The position numbers and the translations under genes were made by a program. Below, piece after piece: positions 43,814 to 56,241 of a DNA stretch of 64,000 bases; within the stretch, counting starts at the first letter, position 1; each line of letters opens with the position of its first letter. Location of the stretch: contig JAIWND010000002.1 in assembly GCA_025330725.1 (NCBI GenBank), positions 1,302,001-1,366,000 of the forward strand, in the 5' to 3' direction. Source of the stretch: Chlamydoabsidia padenii. Its lineage: Eukaryota; Mucoromycota; Mucoromycetes; Mucorales; Cunninghamellaceae. The notes beneath the pieces are model-generated. The model did not search any database. It was not told the DNA's origin and saw only the letters and a list, made by a program, of their open reading frames with translations.

Positions 43814-44142
43814 GGGTTGTCTAGATTAGATTATTACAATAGTTTTTAGATTATGCATTGTCTTTTTTGAAAATAAACTTTTGGGTTTGCCCGCACTTTT
43901 TATGTCTTCCAAAACGTTATTGTGTTACACATTTAAATTTAAACACCGCCTTCTCCACATTATGTTTCCCTTTGAGTATGGTTAATGCAAACACAGACTG
44001 GATAGAGTATTTTATTGGATATGTTAAAGAACAAGGGGTAAATTTTATAATGTAAAAGATGCACTAACTAGTAAAAAGGGAAGGAGGATATATACAAAGT
44101 ACTAGGTAAAAAAAAAACGAGCCATGTTGATCGATCTCCTTT
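43729..44142. repeat. Worn duplicate of the GAS2 gene's last exon and CT microsatellite
   Basis: After a CT repeat at about 43780-43811, the stretch 43817-43885 (TAGATTATTACAATAG, GATTATGCATTGTC, AAATAAACTTTTGGG) resembles 43679-43745, the last exon and 3' end of the preceding gene. This suggests a local duplication that has decayed. The rest is the 3' side of the transporter gene. Confidence 0.5.
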
Positions 44143-45890
44143 TTAAGATGGTAGATATAAAAGGACTTCTTCTTCACGTCGTACCCGATGGTGCGCCTTG
44201 TCCGCTTCATATTGCCAATTAACACCGTATAGATTAATGGCTTGACCAAAAGCGCATAAAAACAAAGCGATACAGAGCCCAAACCACAATCCCATCAACC
44301 CTTGATGCAATACAAACGTCAAGTAGAATCCAGAAGGGAGAGCCACGCCATAAAATGCTACCAGATTGACCTTGGCGGATATTCGTTGCCTTGCCAAACC
44401 ACGCATGATCCCACCACATACACTAGCCAGACTGTCCGCGATCTGGAAGAAAGCCAACAATGGTAAGACCTGAGCGACCAAAGCCACGACTTGTTTATCC
44501 GGACTGAATAAAAACCCGATGGAATCCTTCATCAGTAACAACACCACCGAGTTCAACGCGGACAGACCCACCGCGAATCCCAGAGCCGTCATTGTCGCAT
44601 GCTGTGCCTTTTGTCCATTGGCTTCTCCAAGTGAATTGCCTACCCGATTAGCCACTGCCACACCCAAACCGTACGGAATCGTGTAGGTGCATGAGGACAA
44701 GGTCATGACGATCGATTGCGCTGCCAAGTCGAGAGTGCCCAAATAAGAAGAAGCCAACGATGCTATTTCAAACGCCCACCATTCCGACATGACTACAAGC
44801 ATACCAGGAATAGCTAGACGCATAAACACACCCCAGTCTTTCATACATTCTTCCCAATTCCATCCACCCCATCCTTCTTTGCCATGACCGAGATAATTGA
44901 TGTAGCCTAGTAAGAGGAAGAGCATCAGCCAATAACTGCAACTTGTAGCAAGAGGAGCACCGATGAAGCCCAAGGAGAGTGTATGGACAAAGATGTAGTT
45001 GAGACCAAGATTGATGGGTGAAGCGATCAAAAGACAATAAGTGGAAGCATGCATAATACCTGATGAGAAAAAAAAAACAAAAACATGAGTGTGACAAAGA
45101 ATCGACTTTTTTTTTTTTTTTCCATCCTTTCTTACCTTGTGCTTGTAAAAACTTCTTGATAGCTTCAAAAGCAATGTACGCAGGAGCACCAATGAGTAAA
45201 TAACGCATAAACAGACCTAAAAAAGGAAATTGAGAGGATTAAAAAATTTGCTTGTCTCCGAAGAATGGGGATCTCATATGATTTTCTTTTTCTTTTTACC
45301 TGTAAAAGCTGCCACTTCTTGATCTTGTTTCAAAGAGAGCAGAATGAGTGTAGCGTTCCACCAAACAATCGAGATGGGAATAAAAAATAGAGATAAGATC
45401 AAGAGAGCCCTTTGGAGATGGATCCCTAGTAAAGTCTTGTCTGTAGCACCAGTCCAGGCTTGAGATAATAAAGTGTCCAAAGCAGTCGTAGCACCTAATG
45501 CAACACTCCATGCTGTCACACTGGCAAACATACCACCTAAAGCGGACGCACCAAGTTCGACGGGACCCTGTAGAAGATCAAATCAAATCAAATCAGTTTT
45601 CTTTTTCTTTTTTTTTTTTTTTTCTTTTCTTTTTGACTTACAATATGTCCCAAAACAAAGATACTGGCCAGTTGGAATGAGTTTTGGAGCAAATAGGTGA
45701 GAATAATAGGGAAACTGTTGGCGCATAACCATCGGAATTCGTGTTTATAAGTGGTGTCTTGTGTTTGCTTTGTTTTATATGGTAACAGTTGACTATGTTC
45801 TGAAACAACAGAAACAGTAGAAGATGATATTGAAGAATAAGACAAGTCATCAGAATCATCATCATCCTTTCCATAATATATTTGTTGCAT
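44143..45890 (-). CDS. MATE-family multidrug/toxin extrusion transporter
   Basis: Proton- or sodium-coupled efflux pump with 12 membrane segments in two bundles. Exons run from the ATG at 45890 (acidic Asp/Ser-rich cytosolic start) to TAA at 44143. Family signatures are the first-bundle PIILTYLLQNSFQLASIFVL and ELGASALGGMFASVTAWSVA. Further ones are TALDTLLSQAWTGATDKTLL and the second-bundle GTLDLAAQSIVMTLSSCTYT, IPYGLGVAVANRVGNSLGEA and CGGIMRGLARQRISAKVNLV. It resembles the fungal/plant DTX-like branch (as yeast Ycr061/Erc1-type). The tail is charged. Substrate unknown. The intron near 45600-45623 is T-rich. Confidence 0.93.
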
Positions 45891-46015
45891 TGTTAGTGAA
45901 TAAGGAGAATAAAATGGATATACACAATGTTGGGAAAAAAAAAAAAAAAAAATAGAGGAAAGAAAGAGAAAGAAATAAAAAAAAAAGGAAAGATGGAAAG
46001 AAATTTATGGGCATT

Positions 46016-46030
46016 GTCGGGGTTTACAAT
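46016..46030 (-). promoter_or_regulatory. TTCAAATCCCG-like element upstream of MATE gene
   Basis: The minus strand reads ATTGTAAACCCCGAC, about 126 bp before the MATE ATG and in gene orientation. Function is inferred. Confidence 0.42.
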
Positions 46031-46261
46031 TAAAGCCGTCAAACTCAAATTCGTATCCCGCGCTAAATGTGTAGCTAGTACTTCTTTTTTTTGTAAATAG
46101 AGAATGACTTGTGAAAAGGTTCTATCCAACATGTATCAAAATCCCATCCTGTCCATGTAAAGAAATCCCGAACTCTATAAGGTTATGTTAATTCTTCCCC
46201 AAAGTAGTAGAGTCGTGAGTGATACACGCACCCAAAACAGATATCTTTTGATTCGAGCGGG

Positions 46262-46276
46262 CAAATCCAAATTCCG
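46262..46276 (+). promoter_or_regulatory. TTCAAATCCCG-like element upstream of Pmp3 gene
   Basis: CAAATCCAAATTCCGC lies about 98 bp before the Pmp3 ATG, in gene orientation. Function is inferred. Confidence 0.42.
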
Positions 46277-46373
46277 CTTTTCGGTTTTTTCAAAACGACC
46301 CACTTTTTTTTCTTTTTTCCTCTCACTTTTCTTTTTCTCATCTCCTATACATTACAAAAAAACTCATTGCACC

Positions 46374-46850
46374 ATGATTGGCGACTGTTGTCTCATTTTG
46401 ATTGTCTTATTGTTACCTCCTTTGGGTGTCTTCTTAATGAAGGGCTGTGGTGCTGACTTTTGGATTAACTTGTAAGTAATGGGAAAACGAAAAAAGAAAA
46501 TAACAACAACAACCAAACAATAATAAAACTGTATATCACCTCATAGTTTGTATGTCTTACGCTAATTGTTATGTTTTATCCCCATAGATGTTTGACCATT
46601 CTTGGCTATATCCCAGGTAAGAAAAAAAAAAAAAAAAAAAAAGAAGGATAAAGTCAGTGATACAAGTGATAATGTTATCATGATATGGAACTCACGGGTT
46701 GTGGTTGTTTATATGTTTTATGTTAATCTAGGTCACATTCATGCCTTTTACGTTTTGGTCAAGGAACGTGAAAAGCGTCAACAAGTCACCTATACTGTTG
46801 TCAACAACAATCCTCCTCAAGGTCAATATGGCTCGGTTCCCCCTGCTTGA
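46374..46850 (+). CDS. PMP3: Pmp3/UPF0057 small membrane proteolipid
   Basis: Plasma-membrane proteolipid of 81 residues that affects membrane potential and salt tolerance (family knowledge). Exons 46374-46471, 46588-46616 and 46732-46850. Two transmembrane helices: LILIVLLLPPLGVFLMKGC and the family hallmark WINLCLTILGYIPGHIHAFY. The C-terminal tail after the second helix (about 30 residues, NNNPPQGQYGSVPP) is longer than in the shortest 52-residue members but common in filamentous fungi. The intron before the last exon contains a run of about 20 A. Confidence 0.95.
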
Positions 46851-47676
46851 TTGTAAACCAAGTTTATATATATATATTCACTGTAATTCGATATCCCTAG
46901 TTATAGTTACCAGATCACAAACAATAAAATCATCTTTTATTTAGTTAACTTGTGTAAACTGACTTTTACCGTGGTTGTATCATGGGTTAAAACGTGGGGA
47001 AATGAATGGGTAGAAACATTAATGATTTGTTTATATTATAAAAAACAATAAAAACGGGTATCTGTATTGTATATTTATGGACAACACTAATGGAATGCGG
47101 GAGATGTTGTTCAATATTGACAAATGGGTGTGTTTTTTCTTTTTGCATAAGGTGGGATGATCCTCGGAGCGCCATAAAACCTGATTACTGATTTACTTGC
47201 TTCCCCACATCTATTCTTCTCGAAAGAATCCCGATATTCGTTAAGTACATTCATGCTAATTTGCCATATACAGAAGGTGGGAATCTAATAGAAGGAGAAC
47301 AGACATTGTTGATTGACACGATCATGTCACCGTTACCATATGTAGTCATAAGGAGATCCTATTGAAAAAAAAATAAAAAAAGAGAGGGACAGACCGAGCA
47401 GCTTATAATTAATGCAACATGAAGCTCCGATCATCATCATCGTTATCATCATTATTATTGTCAATATACATCATCTTTATTCAAACGAGTTTAAATAATC
47501 TACTAATACTATAGCATGTTTTTTAAAATGTAAATGTGATGATCGCACAATAAAGGGGAGGAGAAGGGGTAAAGATAGGTCAAGGACAAAGGAATAAAAA
47601 AATGTTAATAGGGGTAAAAAGTTAGGACCAAAGGGGCTGGATGTAAGGAACATCCATCCTACCTATAAAAAGTAAC
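46851..47676. other. Convergent 3' intergenic region
   Basis: About 830 bp between converging genes. AT-rich, with AATAAA-like signals on both strands. A TCCCGATATTCG site is at about 47230. No gene is seen. Confidence 0.4.
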
Positions 47677-49222
47677 CTAGAGCCGAGCAGGTGCAGCCTT
47701 TACAAAGATAGCACGAATTTCGTCATGAGATACAACCTTCTTCTTGTCACATAATGCCTTGAATTCTTCAAACACCTTTTGGAATGCCGTTTCATTCAGT
47801 TTAAAGCCCATTTCCGCTCCCCGACTACGAAGAGCATTACGACCAGAATGTTTACCCAGGACCAAAGCAATATCAGTGACACCTACACTTTCAGGAGTCA
47901 TAATTTCATAGGTCTGACGATTCTTGAGTACACCATCTTGATGGATACCAGCTTCATGCAAGAAAGCATTTCGCCCCACGATCGCCTTGTTAGGTTGGAC
48001 CACCATACCAGTGAGTTCAGATACCATACGGGAAGTAGGATAAAAAAGCCGAGTGTCGATTGTATGTTGCACCGGGAAAGAGTTGGGATGAGTGTGGATG
48101 GCCATGATGATTTCTTCCAATGATGCATTACCCGCGCGTTCGCCAATCCCATTGATTGTCCCTTCCACCTGTCGAGCACCGTTTTTAACCCCCGCCAATG
48201 AGCACGCTGTAGCCAAACCAAGATCATTGTGGCAATGAGTAGAGAAGACGACCTGATCTGCACCCTTGACGTTTTCCACCAGGTACTTCATAAGCGATCC
48301 ATAATCTTCAGCAAGAGTATAACCGACAGTATCCGTAATGTTGAGAGTTGTTGCACCGGCTTCCACCACTTTGCTTAACACCTGACATACAAAGTCAGGA
48401 TCAGCGCGACCAGCATCTTCAGGCGAGAATTCCACTTCATCCACCAGAGATTTTGCTAAACTGACCGATTCCACCGCCAGTCTGATACATTCTTCGCGAT
48501 TAATCTTGAGTTTATGCTTGAGATGAAGGTCAGAAGTGGCCAAAAAGATATGAATTCGACTTTTATAGGCGCCTTTTAAAGCTTCAGCACATCGGTGGAT
48601 ATCTTCAGGTGCTGCTCGAGCAAGTGCACAAATAGTCTATGTAGAAAAAAAAGTCAAAGTAAGTAATTATGATCCCTTCCCCACCCCTTTTCCCTCCCAT
48701 TCGTTGCCTCCCTTCTTCCTCTCCCCTATCTTTTATACACTTTTCCCACATCACGCGCACGCACTCCAAAATACCAAATCAACGCACCCCCACACTTTTT
48801 TTTTTTTCTTTTTGTCAACTTACCATGGGGTTTCCGATTTTTGCGCGGCCTTCCATCAAGTGACCTACCTCGTTAGAGATACGTTGTACAGCTTCGAAAT
48901 CACCAATAGATGCGATTGGAAACCCAGCTTCCAAGATATCCGCACCAAGTCGAGAGATTTGTTTGGCAATGGTTACTTTTTCTTCAGCAGATAAAGAAAT
49001 ACCTGGAGACTATTTCAATAAAGAAAAAAGTTGTAAGCATAGTTAGTTGAGCTGATTAAAAAAAAATGGGTACAGTGTATTAAGGGGAAGGGGAAGAGTA
49101 GGAGAGATGCACCAGGAAGGAATCTACCTTTTTATTTTATTCCTTCTTACCTGTTCACCATCACGAAGAGTAGTATCAAGAACAAGCAACTTATCTTTTT
49201 GAGGTAGGCCAGTGTTTGTCAT
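47677..49222 (-). CDS. 2-isopropylmalate synthase-type enzyme lacking regulatory domain
   Basis: DRE-TIM metallolyase condensing acetyl-CoA with a 2-oxo acid (2-oxoisovalerate in leucine synthesis). Exons from the ATG at 49222 to TAG at 47677 give about 400 residues. The start [20 protein letters not shown] is followed by [35 protein letters not shown] and [20 protein letters not shown]. The metal-binding part reads [19 protein letters not shown], then [19 protein letters not shown]. It ends after [16 protein letters not shown], just where the leucine-binding C-terminal domain of LeuA begins, so feedback control should be absent. The wording is that of plant/bacterial LeuA type 1, not of the large fungal Leu4. 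The last three residues ARL fit a PTS1. It could be a true synthase or one with a shifted substrate, as with plant MAM enzymes. Confidence 0.85.
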
Positions 49223-49974
49223 TCAGAATAAGAATAGAAGTAAAAGAGAGGAAAAGAGAAAGAGAAAGATTCTTATATAATTGAAGGGCGCTGGGCGGCA
49301 AATGAAATAGACTTGCCACTTGAACCGGACTTTGAACAAATGCGCCCATTGCATCAATAGCCGAAGCATGACCGAATAATTTTAAGAAAACTGACCAGGC
49401 AGTCAATCGAGTTGCTGATCATTTCATATTAATGAAAACAAATCTTATTCCCGCATCCTGATGTCTTTGTATATTGTGTATTACTGTTTCTTTTCTTAGC
49501 TCACTAGCCTAAAATAATAAAAATCCCATATGCGACTCTTTTTTGAGGGGAGAAAGAAATGCATACCTCCTTATTATCAATGTTTCTGACTTTTATTTAT
49601 TTATTTAAGCGCGATAATAGGAAAGAAAGAGAAGAATGGTTCACGATATTGTCTCCTTTTTACTTTACAGCCGAGGTTTTGATTCACATATTGTGTGATA
49701 GGTCCTTCTCCTCCCCCTCCTCCCCCCCCTTTTTTTTTTTTCAAATGCTCATCCTTATATATGGACCAATTCAAATCCCTCTTTTTCATTTTTGTTTCTC
49801 TCTTTTCCCTTTCAATCATTCTTTTTTATCTTTTCAGTTCGTAAATAGAGCACATACTTAAAACACATTAAAAGGTAAAAGCATTCATGCGGATTACACG
49901 AACTCTATGCGGCATTCGAAAATTTGTGTGGAACTAACGATTTTTTTTCTCTTTTTATAACAGAACTGTTTCAA
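49223..49974. other. Intergenic region between IPMS-like and CAF120-like starts
   Basis: About 750 bp. TTATTCCCGC at about 49446 is a weak element match 220 bp from the IPMS-like ATG. A probable 5'-UTR intron of the CAF120-like gene ends at TTATAACAG (49963). No further gene is seen. Confidence 0.4.
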
Positions 49975-52823
49975 ATGCCGACTTTTCTTCCTTCCTCTTC
50001 TCATTCTCCTTCCACACCAACAAAAACACAACACTGGTTAAATAATGTTACTCCTTTGCCACGCTCCTCTTTGTCTGATTCAGCTCTACCGTCACGACGC
50101 GTTATACTACGACCCAATAACAGCAATCTCTCAACTACCTCTTCAATAAATTCGTCAACTGGAAGTATCAGACCACCAAGATGTGTTAAGCCAATTTCGT
50201 CTTCTTCCACTACATCAACTAACGACAACAACACTAATGTAAATAACGGTATGCAGTCCTTTGTCAACCTGTTTGAAGATTACTCTCAAAAGATCTACAT
50301 GGAAGGTTATCTAATGCACCAAGACAAAAAGTACTTTGTGGAGCTCTGTGGCACGACTCTGGCTCTATGGGATATCGAACGACCTGGTGAAGTGGTGACT
50401 CCAGATTACATTCCTATCATGGTGGACACCAAGACTTATCCTAGTTTACGACAACAATTCACTTTGGAACTCTCTCACAAAAAGAAGAACATGGTGTTTG
50501 ATACTTTGGATCCTGCTTCTTTGACGAAATGGATATGTGCTTTGCACCTAGCACGATTTGAACGACAACTTTTAAATCAATTTTTTACTTTACGGCTGTT
50601 TTTATCATCAACCTCCTCTTTCTCTGATACGACTTGTGCTGGTTACATGCAAGTCCTCTTACCCACCAACAAGAATGAATGGAAAAAGCTCTGGGTGGTG
50701 GTGGCTGACGCTCATACCAACAATGGCACCAATACAATCTCCAGAAGATCGAAATTCCTGCACAAGCAAACCCATGCTCCTCCTTCTGGCCTGCATAATC
50801 TCCCTCCTTCATGCCCACAGTTTAACCTTATGGAAAGCAAGAAATCGAAAACTCCTTTAATGACACTCAAACGAATCGATCATGCGTATGCTGTTTATCC
50901 TGAATCGGCCTCACTGATTTGCCAATCTACTCTGATTCGTGTGGAAGGTGTGCAACATGACGATCAGCCCATGGTGATTCTCTTGATGGCGGATTCAACT
51001 AAACATATGACGCAATGGCTGTCAACTCTTTATAATGCATTCAAGATGTATGGTCGGCCTGATGCTTTGGTACAAGATCCTATGAACTCGGTGGCTCTCA
51101 ACTTTGGTGAACCTAATGAAAGCAACAACTGTTGGTTGGAAACGGATGATATTACTCAATATATGGATGTGATTGGCTCGATGGACAATTTGGGAATACA
51201 TCAACTTTTGGTCAATGCTCTTGAACAAAAACAATCATCGAATGTGCAGGAACCATCGACAAATACCACCTCTTATACTCAACAACGGGCCAATAGTCTA
51301 CCTCTTATCACTGTGGAATCTATTGATACTCCAAGGCAACGATCGACGTCTGATGCTGGTATTCTGAATACTCGATCTGCTTTACATTCTCAGGTAGGAC
51401 AACAATGCATGACATTTTTTAATAATTCTCTTCTGATACTGATAATCCTTCTGATATGCAGATTGCGGATTCAAGTGATGAAAGTGACAACAATTCTAGC
51501 GATGACGATGACTTTGGTAATGACTTTGATGATGATGATGACTTGGGCGATGCGGACAGTGACGATGAACCTATTGGTAAAAGTAAACAGGTGACTTCAC
51601 GACAATCTTCTTCATCCAAGAACACACTCTCACCCTTCCTGATTCCAGACTTTGATTTTGGCAATGGATTTGACACTGATCGACGGGGCAGCAGCACCAA
51701 CAGCTCGATCATGTTATCACACGGACCATCACCAACATCATCTAGCACCATGACCTCTCATTTGCAGCAACAACAACAGCAACCATCGACAAAGAAATCA
51801 TCTCAACATAGTAGCAGTGGCAGCAACAGTACCATCACCACCAGCAGCAGCAATCACAGCGACACACTCCAGAAACGAGCACCTCCTTCTTTATTTGGCG
51901 ACTTTAGTCTCACCACGGATTTCAGCAAGTACCTGGACCTCTCACCCGATCGTAAATACTCACTTCCTACCGCCACCAATGTCAACAAATTGTATGGTAA
52001 CAGCAAAAATCGACGAAATTCGGCCTGGAATAATGATTATGACTGGGACCATCGCTCGACGGAGGACGATTATTGTTATCATCAGCAAGACGACATGGGT
52101 GACGACTATGATCAAGATGGACCTCTGATTCCTTCTTTGAATGATCACTTTGCACCCAGGAATAGTCTATTGGATACACATGCCGGGGAACAACTCTCAG
52201 CCAAGGAACAAATCGAATATGCTCGGGCGACTGGTCAACCTCTTATTCAAGTACCTTCGAAACCTAAACCTCCCAAAGGTGGTCTGGTCGGTGTTATCTC
52301 ACAACGTGAAATGAATAGGCGACAGGGAAATGGGACACGTGTGACGGAACGTGTGAATCAACATCATGCCAATCGTTTCGAACGTGAAAAGGAACGGAGA
52401 ATCTTGGAACAAAGACAGCAACAATACATGAAGCATCAGGTAAGAAAAAAAAAAAATCAGTGCATAAAAAAAAAGGGGGGGGGAGGATGGGGTGTGCGGG
52501 AATGGTACAGTACATATCTAACTTATACTCTTTTCTTTTATTAATAGATCATGATGTATACCTCCAATGCTGCTAATAGATATGTACATCCAATGATGAT
52601 GCATTCATATCAGCCACCACCTGTCCTGGTACCAGGTATGATGTCTCCAGTTATGCCTTATCCACCTACACCTACCAGTCCTTCCTCTTTTGGTCGACCT
52701 TATTCACCCATATCTACCAATAACAACCCACTCTTCAATCAAGGATCAAGACCACTGGATGACGAAGACGAACCTTTATACTCACCTTACCAACGTTTAC
52801 ACCACCCATCATCACCTCTGTAG
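49975..52823 (+). CDS. CAF120/SKG3-family PH-domain protein
   Basis: Large PH-domain protein of the Caf120/Skg3 family (Ccr4-Not associated / bud-neck proteins in yeast). Exons 49975-51394, 51462-52440 and 52548-52823. The N-terminus is Ser/Thr/Pro-rich. A PH domain begins near SQKIYMEGYLMHQDKKYFVE and ELCGTTLALWDIERPGEVV, with KNMVFDTLDPASLTKWICAL. A second PH-like part contains AGYMQVLLPTNKNEWKKLW. Then follow acidic Asp/Ser runs, poly-Gln, a disordered middle, and the family-typical KPPKGGLVGVISQREMNRRQ with an Arg/Glu-rich helix. A Met/Pro/Tyr-rich tail is on the last exon. The first ATG after the probable 5'-UTR intron is used. Confidence 0.87.
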
Positions 52824-53125
52824 TTTAGTCCACTAGTATTCCATACAGATAATATTACAATCTATCTATCTATCTATCTATATATATTCATACATTCTTT
52901 TATCTTCCCCTCCCTATAGTTTTACACTGTTTATTTTATATCCCTCCACCCCTATTTTAGTACCAATAGTTTGTCCCCCCCCCCTCTTTTTTATATATAT
53001 CGTCATCATGTATATCTTCTTCTCCCCCCTTCGAATCATAATCATAATCATCATCATAATAATAATAAAAGACTTGTTTTTATTAATTAAAATAATCATA
53101 ACATTTTATTCTATAATCTATCAAA
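52824..53125. repeat. Convergent 3' region with TATC microsatellite
   Basis: About 300 bp with a TCTA repeat at about 52862-52888, C-runs and ATA/ATC-rich repeats near 53035-53070. It serves as 3' region of two converging genes. Confidence 0.5.
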
Positions 53126-54945
53126 CTAGATAAGGTGTGCACAATGTTGTTTAAGGATGTCGTATAATTTATATTGATCAAATGGCTTGGGAAGAAGATC
53201 CGACATGCCACTACCCACATAGTTTTCGATATCATGATCCGAGTAGTTGGCCGTCATGGAAACCACCGGTGTATGTTGATCGTATTGTCTAAGATTCCGT
53301 GTGGCTGCCATCCCATCCAGTTTAGGAATACTGATATCCATCAAGATCAAATCGTATTTGCTCGTTTTCATGCACGCCACCGCTTCCAATCCATCGCACG
53401 CCAGATCCAAGTCGCACCCTAGTCGTTGTAAACATCGCATACTGATCCTTCGATACATCACATTATCTTCTACCACCAAGACTTTGGGTCGATGAGACCA
53501 GTCATGACAAGTCGTATGTTGTTGTTTTTCTTCATCTGTTGGTGTTGCTGTTGGTGGTGTTGTTGAAGGTGGCAAGGTGTTGATGGCGGGCAATGTGATC
53601 AGTGGCATCGAGGTTGGTATAGCTGGTGCGGGGTAACAGTTTGATGACGATCCGTCTAGTTCATTCTTTAGCCTCGGTAGGGGTATCGATGAATCCATGG
53701 GTGCGTGCATGATTTGTGGTGCTGATGTTACCTGTGGTGGGGTGATGGATGATGATGTTGGAGGTTGGAGCCATGGATAAAGCTTCAAACTGGGTGATTG
53801 AGGTGATAACATTGGTGATGATAATGCTATATCGGACGATAGAGAGAGGTTGTTTCAATTAAGTGATCGATCGATATAACCTATTTACTATATATGCGAC
53901 TTACGATGTTGTTGTTGAGCCGAGTAAACGGATCGATGGTGTTTGGGTTGTTCTAACAGTGCCGAGATAAGAGAATCTTTTTCATCCAGTTTTCTTTTAA
54001 GACCATGTATTTCCTCCAGTAAGAGATTGTCTGTTGCCAATAAACGTTGCATTGTTAACTCCATAGATTGTTGAGTCGATGTCAGTTTGTTGATTTGTCC
54101 CTGAAGTCGATTCATATTCGCAGCTGATTGATCTTTATCCGATATTGAATCCTCGTCGCCATGAGTACTTTTTGGTGAGCAAGTTGACTTGGTGACTGAT
54201 GATTGTCGTTGATTTCCTCGATTATTATTCACTTTACGATGTATTTGTCCCAGTTGCTCTTTTCGGTCCCTGCGGAAAAGTGGATGTTGGAATTCCCATA
54301 CCTGTTGTATTCATAAAAAGAGAGGAGGAGGTGTTGCATTAATAATCTTGTATGAGTCCTAGTTATTTCATGTTTTACCTGCTGGTTTGTCGGAGATAAT
54401 GATTTGTTGTCAGTGAATCGGATTTTATGGAAATCATATTTGTTGAGTTGTCGAACAAAGCTGGAGAAGTTGCCATGTTTAAACCGACTAATAAGAGATC
54501 AAAAAAAAAAAAGTAAATAAAGCTAAAGTTAGTGGAGAGACTACAACATAGATGTATGTATACTTTACCTTGGTAAAACAGTTTTAGCGAATTCATTTGT
54601 ATCATCAATAACAAACGTCCTTCCATGTTGTCCCCAATGATAGCAGCTCGTTTCATCAGTACTTTCAAGCATACTAAAAAAAAAAAGCATAAACAAAAGA
54701 GTGACCATATGATTAGTATTCTGTCTACTTTTCCTTTTTTGGTTGCATTCTGTACGATTCCCACACACAAAAAATCAAACTTACTTGAATAGCTTTTGTA
54801 TAAAGTCCGGAACCACACCTTCATTTCTTGTCCGATGGAGTTGAGTTGTCATCGCTGTCGATGGATCTTGTTTGCCAAGGTTGATTGATTGTGAAGATAA
54901 ATCATAGTCATCCCTTTCTTCTGTTTTTGTATAAAATGGTTCCAT
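53126..54945 (-). CDS. SKN7: Skn7-type HSF/response-regulator transcription factor
   Basis: Output factor of the fungal Sln1-Ypd1 phosphorelay and of oxidative-stress response. From the ATG at 54945 the HSF DNA-binding domain is VVPDFIQKLFKMLE, FVIDDTNEFAKTVLPRRFKH, GNFSSFVRQLNKYDFHKI and WEFQHPLFRRD. It is followed by a coiled coil (NRLQGQINKLTSTQQSMELT) and a Pro/Ser/Thr linker. A receiver domain then covers KVLVVEDNVMYRRISMRCLQ to LLPKPFDQYKLYDILKQH. The phospho-acceptor Asp is in YDLILMDISIPKLDG, and the Ser/Thr and Lys switch residues are in VVSMTANYSD and LPKPF. Junction QQQH|PLSS keeps the frame. The domain order is diagnostic. Confidence 0.94.
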
Positions 54946-55060
54946 AATACTAGTCCAGCATAACAGTATTATAATGAATGTGATTTAAAAAAGTGTGAAA
55001 GGGGGGAGAAAGAAAAGAAAGAAAGGGTAACTTGGTCAATTGGAAAATTTTATTAGATAA

Positions 55061-55075
55061 AATTCATATCCCGCC
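55061..55075 (+). promoter_or_regulatory. TTCAAATCCCG-like element upstream of SKN7
   Basis: AATTCATATCCCGCC lies about 116 bp before the SKN7 ATG, inverted relative to the gene. Function is inferred. Confidence 0.42.
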
Positions 55076-56227
55076 AGTGCTAACTAAAAACAGCTTCTCC
55101 TTTCATTTCAATAAGCGCGATCTCTTGCCTTTTTTTCTCCTCGATCTTATGAATAAAGTGTTCTTGGGTATGATGAAGCTTTCATGCAGAACAAGGTACA
55201 AGAGGGTTTGGATTACTATCAACCAAGGCATTAATGGCTCTCCTACATGATTTTTTTTTTTTTTTGCCATGCATCATGCTCATATAGTCATTATCCTTCA
55301 TACCGACAACTTGGCATTATCATTTCATTAACAAGACGTCCTGAAACCATCAACTCTTTATGGAGGGCCCTGTTCCGGTTCCCGTCGGAGTTGAAACACA
55401 AATTAAGCTTGTTCCACTATTTCCCACCACCGATCCCGATGACAGTGTTAGTAAGATAAAGGCAATACAATGCATGTTTTATTAGATCTAATATTATATA
55501 CTACTACTACAGTAATATGACTATAATAAACATAATCTAACCAAATGGTTTAATCCTTAAGGTATGTAAGATGACCAAGAACTTTGATACTGTGGATCAA
55601 GTCGATTGTGTATTGCATACGGGTTGATCCAATCGTAAAACAATTCCCGGTGGCAGTTCAATTGCATGATGGTGGATGAAGGCAAGCATAGAAGACCGGC
55701 AGGTAATCGTCGGAAGGACCGGAGGAGACATAGAGATCACAGCACAGACAGGAACCAACCGATGATGATGATGTATTAGAAGAGAATAGATCAAAAGAAG
55801 ATTAATTCAATCTACAAGATCATTTGTTGCCCGTCAGGATCAAGTAACCCCTCTTCCAAATCAGCCTTTTGTAGCATTATCGACAGAGTTGACCATGAGA
55901 TGCTTTGTGCTGAATGTGATAATCTATAAGTGATTGGAGACTAGTGAGTGGAAGGAATAACCCGAATCTTGGATTCAGTAGTTGTAAACTTGATCAAATG
56001 TTTGATTGGTAGGCATTGTTGTGTCAAGAGATGTATATCGTCTGTTGAATCCAAGATGGTGCCGGTATCGGTCAAGAAGACAGTAGTTGGGATGTGGTGT
56101 AAGGGTGTATCTGTATCATCCTCGTAAGTCAATATTCGTCTGTCAATCTTGGTAAAGAGGAAACAAAAAAAGTTCCCTCCTTTCGGTCTTCAAATAGGAT
56201 TAGGCGCTAATTGGCCAGTGGTAATAA

Positions 56228-56241
56228 TTCGAAATACCGAC
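56228..56241 (+). promoter_or_regulatory. TTCAAATCCCG-like element upstream of DAD1/OST2
   Basis: TTCGAAATACCGAC lies about 86 bp before the ATG at 56327, in gene orientation. Function is inferred. Confidence 0.42.

Larger units (their letters stand above)
45891..46373. other. Bidirectional promoter region MATE / Pmp3
   Basis: About 480 bp between divergent genes, with one promoter-like element near each start (46016-46030 and 46262-46276). There is a run of 18 A at about 45935-45952. No gene is seen. Confidence 0.45.

Noticed and set aside
47677..49222. Homocitrate synthase as the identity of the short synthase
   Set aside because: The N-terminal wording ([23 protein letters not shown]) is that of LeuA; homocitrate synthases have TLREGEQF and different downstream motifs.
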